A DNA stretch of 64,000 nt from Rattus norvegicus. Its lineage: Eukaryota > Chordata > Mammalia > Rodentia > Muridae. The position numbers and the translations under genes are program-made. This document shows positions 59,296-64,000 of this stretch, one piece after another. Numbering within the stretch: position 1 is the first letter of the stretch; each line of letters opens with the position of its first letter. The notes beneath the pieces were generated by a model, which was not told the origin of the DNA, searched no databases, and saw nothing but the letters and a program-made list of their open reading frames with translations. The stretch is taken from contig NC_086024.1 in the NCBI RefSeq assembly GCF_036323735.1, positions 75,713,924-75,777,923 on the forward strand, given 5' to 3'.

Positions 59296-61063
59296 GTCCC
59301 TTTTGCTATTGGTACCAGAGTTGCTATAAATGACTGCTGCTTTAGGGGTTAAATATTTTGTTAGTGAAGATACAACCAGAACACTAAATTATGATAAACC
59401 TTTCTGACTGGGTGATAGGTAAATTTAGTTGGGTTATATTCAAAATTATTTTAATTACCAAACCCATACCATTTGTTTTACTGGAGAAGTGGTTTGCTTT
59501 TTACTGCTGGGTCATATTTTGTGTAGTAAAGAAATTCTTTGGTCAATGTTGTAATCTTTATATTTCAATTTTAAGGTTTCCTTATTTGTATTATAGTAAA
59601 TTGATGATTTTGAGATTCAAGGCTCCTAAGAGTTTGATTTGTTCCATTTTGTCTTAAAATATTCTTTCTCAATTGTTAGATCTTAGATATTGTACTTCCA
59701 ATTTCAACTAAGATGTCAACATGAACCAGGCTACTGTTGAAGTACATGTATATTATAAATTACCTTATTTGTGTTATTATCTTTTCTAAGAAAACAAAGT
59801 CCCTATTATTCCTATTGCAAAGCACACAGGAATTTAAGAAAGTACAGTAATTTTTAAAAAGAAAATATCCGGTAAATGTAGTATTCCTAACTTGTTCTAT
59901 ATTACTTATACCTATTGTCTATATAGCTTTAATTTATAGCTGTCAGTTTAACATTGGCATGTCTGGCAAAGAAAATTAAACTTTAAGAGTTTTATAAACT
60001 GTTTCTAGGTTGCTAAAGAATTTATTTTTCTACTATAAATGGTATAGACAAAGCATCGACTATGTACAGGATAAAAGCCTGACTATTTCTATTGGAAGTA
60101 GGCTTACGAGAGAATTTTCAGAACTGTTCATATCTTTGGTTCCTTCTGTCCTAACTTTACTATTGTAATATGTGAGTCCCAGTTTATTTAAGCTATTATC
60201 TTTTATAATGTGTTAATTTAACATTCATTTACATTTAAAACTATTTTTGTTATTAAAATTAGCATTTATAAGTTTCCACATTAACCACCTTACACCTCTT
60301 CCAAACTGATCTCTTACTTTTCTATGCATTCTATCATTGATTTGACACACTACATAGTGAGTCACTTAAATATTCTACATCTGGTTCATTTTACTACTAG
60401 GTTACAGATATTGAAAATTAAAGTATGGTTTAAAGCTCAGTCTGTTACACTGACTTGTGTTTGTTTTTGGACAAGGGTATAGGTATATTTTTAAATATTA
60501 GAACAGTAATTCTAAAAAGTGATTAACATAATTAAATCATTTGTTGCTTGTAAGTTACTGGAACATTGCACTGTTTAGGGACACACACATACACACATGT
60601 GTATATGAGACTAAATGGATTTAAAGAATAGTAGATAATCTTATAATAATGGTAGATAATCTTACAATAATGGGTCAACATTGACATTCACAATATTAAA
60701 AAAATTCCATCTATACATGTTGCCATTGTTTCATTTTAAAGATCAGTGCTTATTATTCCAATATCAGGCTCAACCGTGTTTAGATAATATAAAGAAGTAT
60801 AAAGGGGTCTCTGTTTCAGGCATTTTTTAGTAGATTTTTTTAGAAGTCAAATTCTGTTTGTTATGCACTTATCAAGGTATACAGATATCTTAACAAAATT
60901 CCAGACACAATCTCAGTGTTTAAAGTGATATTTTAATAGTACTTCCCCCCACTTCTTAAAATTTACAGTGTAAATACCGTAGATAACAGCAATCTAACTT
61001 ACCCAAAAGAGCAGACTTTTTTTTCCTATACTATATGTAAATATTAAAAACTTTTTGGTTGTT

Positions 61064-61092
61064 TGGTTAATGGTTTAGTTAACCATTAACCA
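61064..61092 (+). other. Perfect 12-bp stem-loop in the 3'UTR
   Basis: Arms 'tggttaatggtt' (61064-61075) and 'aaccattaacca' (61081-61092) are exact reverse complements with a 5-base loop. It lies about 275 bp before the main poly(A) signal. Confidence 0.8.
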
Positions 61093-61213
61093 TAATGGTG
61101 GGTTTTGTTTGTTTTTTGAGGTACTGAAATCTACTTTCTAATATCTCGTAGATATAAACAAAGGGTCTATTATGGAGTAATAATTATGATGCTATTTGTC
61201 AATGGAGGGGTGG

Positions 61214-61222
61214 GTGCGTGCA

Positions 61223-61272
<50 letters not shown>
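61214..61272. repeat. (GT)n microsatellite in the 3'UTR
   Basis: An alternating GC/GT region, starting 'gcgtgcatgcgtgtg' and then pure GT to about 61270. Purine-pyrimidine alternation is nearly continuous. Confidence 0.93.
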
Positions 61273-61273
<1 letters not shown>

Positions 61274-61365
61274 ACGACTTTAAAATGTCAAAAGTAGTAA
61301 GTTTCTCTTTATAGTTAATATAATTTTATGCTTTACCCAGATGATGCTGCCATAATTTAAGTATC

Positions 61366-61371
61366 AATAAA
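61366..61371 (+). terminator. Arhgap5: Probable main Arhgap5 poly(A) signal AATAAA
   Basis: A canonical hexamer followed within 30 nt by T/GT-containing sequence ('tgatgtactgaatgctttgc'). It lies just before the SINE-containing flank and gives a 3'UTR of about 3.3 kb. Later AATAAA hexamers at 63426-63431 and 63658-63663 could serve longer forms. Confidence 0.6.
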
Positions 61372-61611
61372 GCTTTCTGATGTACTGAATGCTTTGCATA
61401 TTAAGAAACAGGGCAATTTTAAAGTTTGCCTGTATTTACTATTTTGTTGATAAAAATTAGCCAATTTTAGGTAAAATAAGAACATTTAAAGTTTTATATT
61501 AATATAATTAAGATTTTACTGGATGGTTTTATTATTGAACTTTACTTATATAATGAAAGGAGATGAAAATCTCATTCTGAGTATATGTGAATATAAGCTT
61601 TTAAAAGTGAC

Positions 61612-61830
61612 TAGGGATGTATAGTTCAGTTGGTAGAGTGTTTGCCTAGCTTTCATGAAACCCTGGATTCAGCCCTCTCCCAGCACTACATAAACCAAGC
61701 CTGGTGGCACCTATAGATGATCCTAGCACATAGGAGACAGAGGCAGAAAAATCAAAGGTCAGAGTCGTCCTTGACTACATGTGAGTTTGATTCAACCTGC
61801 AGCACATTAGAACCTGCCTTTTAAAAAGGT
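61612..61830 (+). repeat. B4 (ID-B1 composite) SINE, forward orientation
   Basis: An ID-like half ('tagttcagttggtagagtgt', 'cctggattcagccctctccc') joins a B1-like half ('agcctggtggcacctataga', 'aggagacagaggcag'). Confidence 0.88.
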
Positions 61831-62166
61831 TTAAAAAATAGTCAAGTAAACAAAATAAAATGTACAAATTAAACAAGTGTATGTGAATCTGGATTTTGAG
61901 AGGTATTCTTTCAAATCACTGGAAATATTTTTAAACCTAGTTACAGTAGAGCTATTAATATTGAAAAATGTTTTTGCTTTTTCTTCATGGCTTGGAAAAT
62001 AAGATGAACCCAACTTAATGACTATGCTATTATGTGTGGGTCTGGTGAGTTAAATATTTATGCATATCTCGGATTTGAATTCTTAGGCTTTTCCAGTTAC
62101 CAAATACTTGAAAGTAAAAAATAGTATTTCATTAAGGAAGATACCATTCTTTAAAACCATTTTCTT

Positions 62167-62350
62167 GGGGCTGGTGAGATGGCTCTGTGGTTAGAACACT
62201 TAACTGCTTTTCCAGAGGACACGGATTCCGTTCCCAGCACTCAGATAAGGCTCTTCACAAGCTGCTGTGAGAGGACCTAACATCTTCAGGTCTCCAGGCC
62301 ACTGCATTCGCATGCACATATCTACTCACACAGATTGAAAAAGGAAAAGT
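62167..62350 (+). repeat. B3/B2 SINE, forward orientation
   Basis: 'ggggctggtgagatggctct', 'acggattccgttcccagcac' and 'aacatcttcaggtctccagg', with a GAAAAAGGAAAAG tail. Confidence 0.88.
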
Positions 62351-64000
62351 ATACCAAAACCATTTATTATAGCACCTGTCTGGTTACATCCAGTGATTTG
62401 CTGTGATACAAGTACCCTGGTTTTTATAAAACAGTTACAATATAATTTTAATGAACTCGGGGAAATCTTGACTATTTATTTGACTCTCATTATCATCCTA
62501 TATACATGATTATATATATTGTATTATTACCTTTCCTGGAGGATGGAGAAAAGGAACCACAGAATTTCATATTTCCATCTTAGTTGAATGGTGTAAAATC
62601 AGTTTTTATGAAGAGTTTAGAAGTAGCCATATTGGTTTATTTCATATATACAACTGTAAGTAGCTGTCAAAGAATCTATGGTTGTAAAACTAAACTTGTT
62701 TTAGTGCAGATTTTATGTTCAGTTTTCTTGAAATAGTAAAGTAGTGAGTTATTTTGTAATGGCCTCTCCTATCATAACATTTTCAAATTTATATTGTTTT
62801 ATTTCAACATAAGCAATACAGATTTACCAACTGATTCACCAAATCTTTTTAATTTAAGATCTGTATTTCCTCACTAGATCGTTTTCTTATGTACTTGAAT
62901 TGTGAATGCTTTGATCAATATTGTCTAAGTCTAGAATACTTTGTCAGTTTTATGTTTTTTCTTGTTTCATTTTGTCCAGATAAACGTAGGTATTGAAGAA
63001 ATGATAGCTAGGGTCAGAAACAGTATGTGTTACTGTCATTATTTGTGCAGGAGTCCAAGTTAATGGACTTTGTAGATGGAATTATTAAGAACAAGACAAT
63101 ATAAAAAAAGAAAAACAGCTGTATCTTCCCTGGTTCTTAAATTTTTCTCTTCTAGATTGTGGCAGTCATACATGCTTGTGGAATATTTTTTAGTTAGAAT
63201 ATTGTGAGACTTTCTAGCAGTGTACTTATAAAATACAAATTGTTTTATATAGTACTTCAGTTATAAAGTAACTGTTGGGTTACCTTTAAATTACTATTTT
63301 CGTGGTATAGATCAGGAATTAACAATTTTTCTTTTTTAGAAGTCAGATAATATATTAAAGTTTCCAGGCCAACTGATCACTATTGTACTACTTATTTTTA
63401 ATCCTCTAGTCTGTAAGTAGCTATTAATAAAATAGACATGAATATGAGTGTTCTAACTAAATTATTAGACTAGTAGAATTTAGTTGGCTGATCACTGGCA
63501 TAGATTGTTAGTAAAATTAAAGCCTCCCATCTATTCCTGTATCTGTATGTAATTTATTAATTTATAATACAGATTGAAGTAAAATTTTACAAGTGACAGT
63601 GATACTTATCCTCTTATCATTTTCTTGCAAAGGAAATTGTCTTTCTTAGTTGTAGGAAATAAATAAGGAGAGTTGTATGTGAAGGATCTTATTTATATTC
63701 TGAAGGGTGACTTTTGAGGACATTAGTTATATAGTTTTGCTAATCATGAGAACAGTAAATATTACACTTTAGCAGATTTTTTTGAGAATCATCAGATTGC
63801 ATAGATATGTGGCAGTTAATGAGTTGTCTCCAGCATATGTGCCACACTCACTAGAGAATACTTACATTCTTGTGGGAAATCACATGGAAGAGACAGTTCA
63901 GAATGGAGAAAACTAAGTGTACTCATAGAAAACAAGTTGTGCTTTGGCATTTCTAATCAATAGAAAAATTATATTGACTGTAGAGGGAAAAGTCACCAGA

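Larger units (their letters stand above)
58092..61390 (+). other. Arhgap5: Arhgap5 3'UTR (probable extent)
   Basis: About 3.3 kb of AT-rich sequence after the stop codon, free of SINEs until beyond 61600, as expected for a constrained UTR. It contains a (CCCCA)n tract, a 12-bp hairpin, a 21-bp tandem duplication (60631-60651 and 60652-60672) and a GT microsatellite. Open frames inside it (for example 59391-59657) are not genes. Confidence 0.75.
61391..64000. other. 3' flank of Arhgap5
   Basis: Besides the two SINEs listed here I see no gene or repeat. The sequence is AT-rich with scattered AATAAA hexamers. Part of it could be an extended 3'UTR. Confidence 0.6.

Overview
This window is mammalian, from a rodent and most likely rat (Rattus). 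A single gene with long introns lies on the + strand, and the rest is dense in rodent SINEs (B1, B2/B3, B4), L1 LINEs and CA/GT microsatellites. Six rat-type ID elements are present, several with intact target-site duplications, and ID copies are far more abundant in rat than in mouse.

The gene is Arhgap5 (p190-B RhoGAP). Positions 1-9457 are most simply the end of the first, non-coding intron. A very large exon (9458-13346) carries 169 nt of leader and 1240 codons: GTPase-like domain, four FF domains, two pseudo-GTPase folds and a proline-rich/basic linker. Five small exons (38148-38295, 48969-49046, 51235-51366, 53455-53560 and 57764-58091) encode the C-terminal RhoGAP domain. All junctions are GT-AG and all phases close. 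The spliced CDS is 4512 nt, or 1503 residues including an optional Gln at a NAGNAG acceptor. The 3'UTR probably ends just after an AATAAA at 61366. The first exon and promoter lie upstream of the window.

Introns: intron 2 (13347-38147) holds ID, URR1, MER20 and several L1 pieces. It also holds an unidentified polyadenylated retrocopy (21026-21409), a decayed minus-strand membrane-protein-like reading frame (27254-28180), a small unidentified insertion nested in an L1 (29233-29386), and a young rat L1 with a 17-bp target duplication and an apparent inverted 5' end (35147-36320). Intron 3 (38296-48968) holds an old L1, two GT/CG tracts with Z-DNA potential, and a 98% identical 100-bp inverted repeat (42456-42555 and 42901-43000). 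Introns 4-6 hold SINEs, including two IDs with the same unusual tail.

No bacterial, phage, CRISPR or independent second protein-coding gene is seen. The best leads are the inverted repeat in intron 3, the chain of ATGA start/stop overlaps in the leader, the in-frame skippable exon carrying the arginine finger, a possible intronic polyadenylation site, and the unidentified retro-sequences. Boundaries of interspersed repeats were judged by eye and are approximate.
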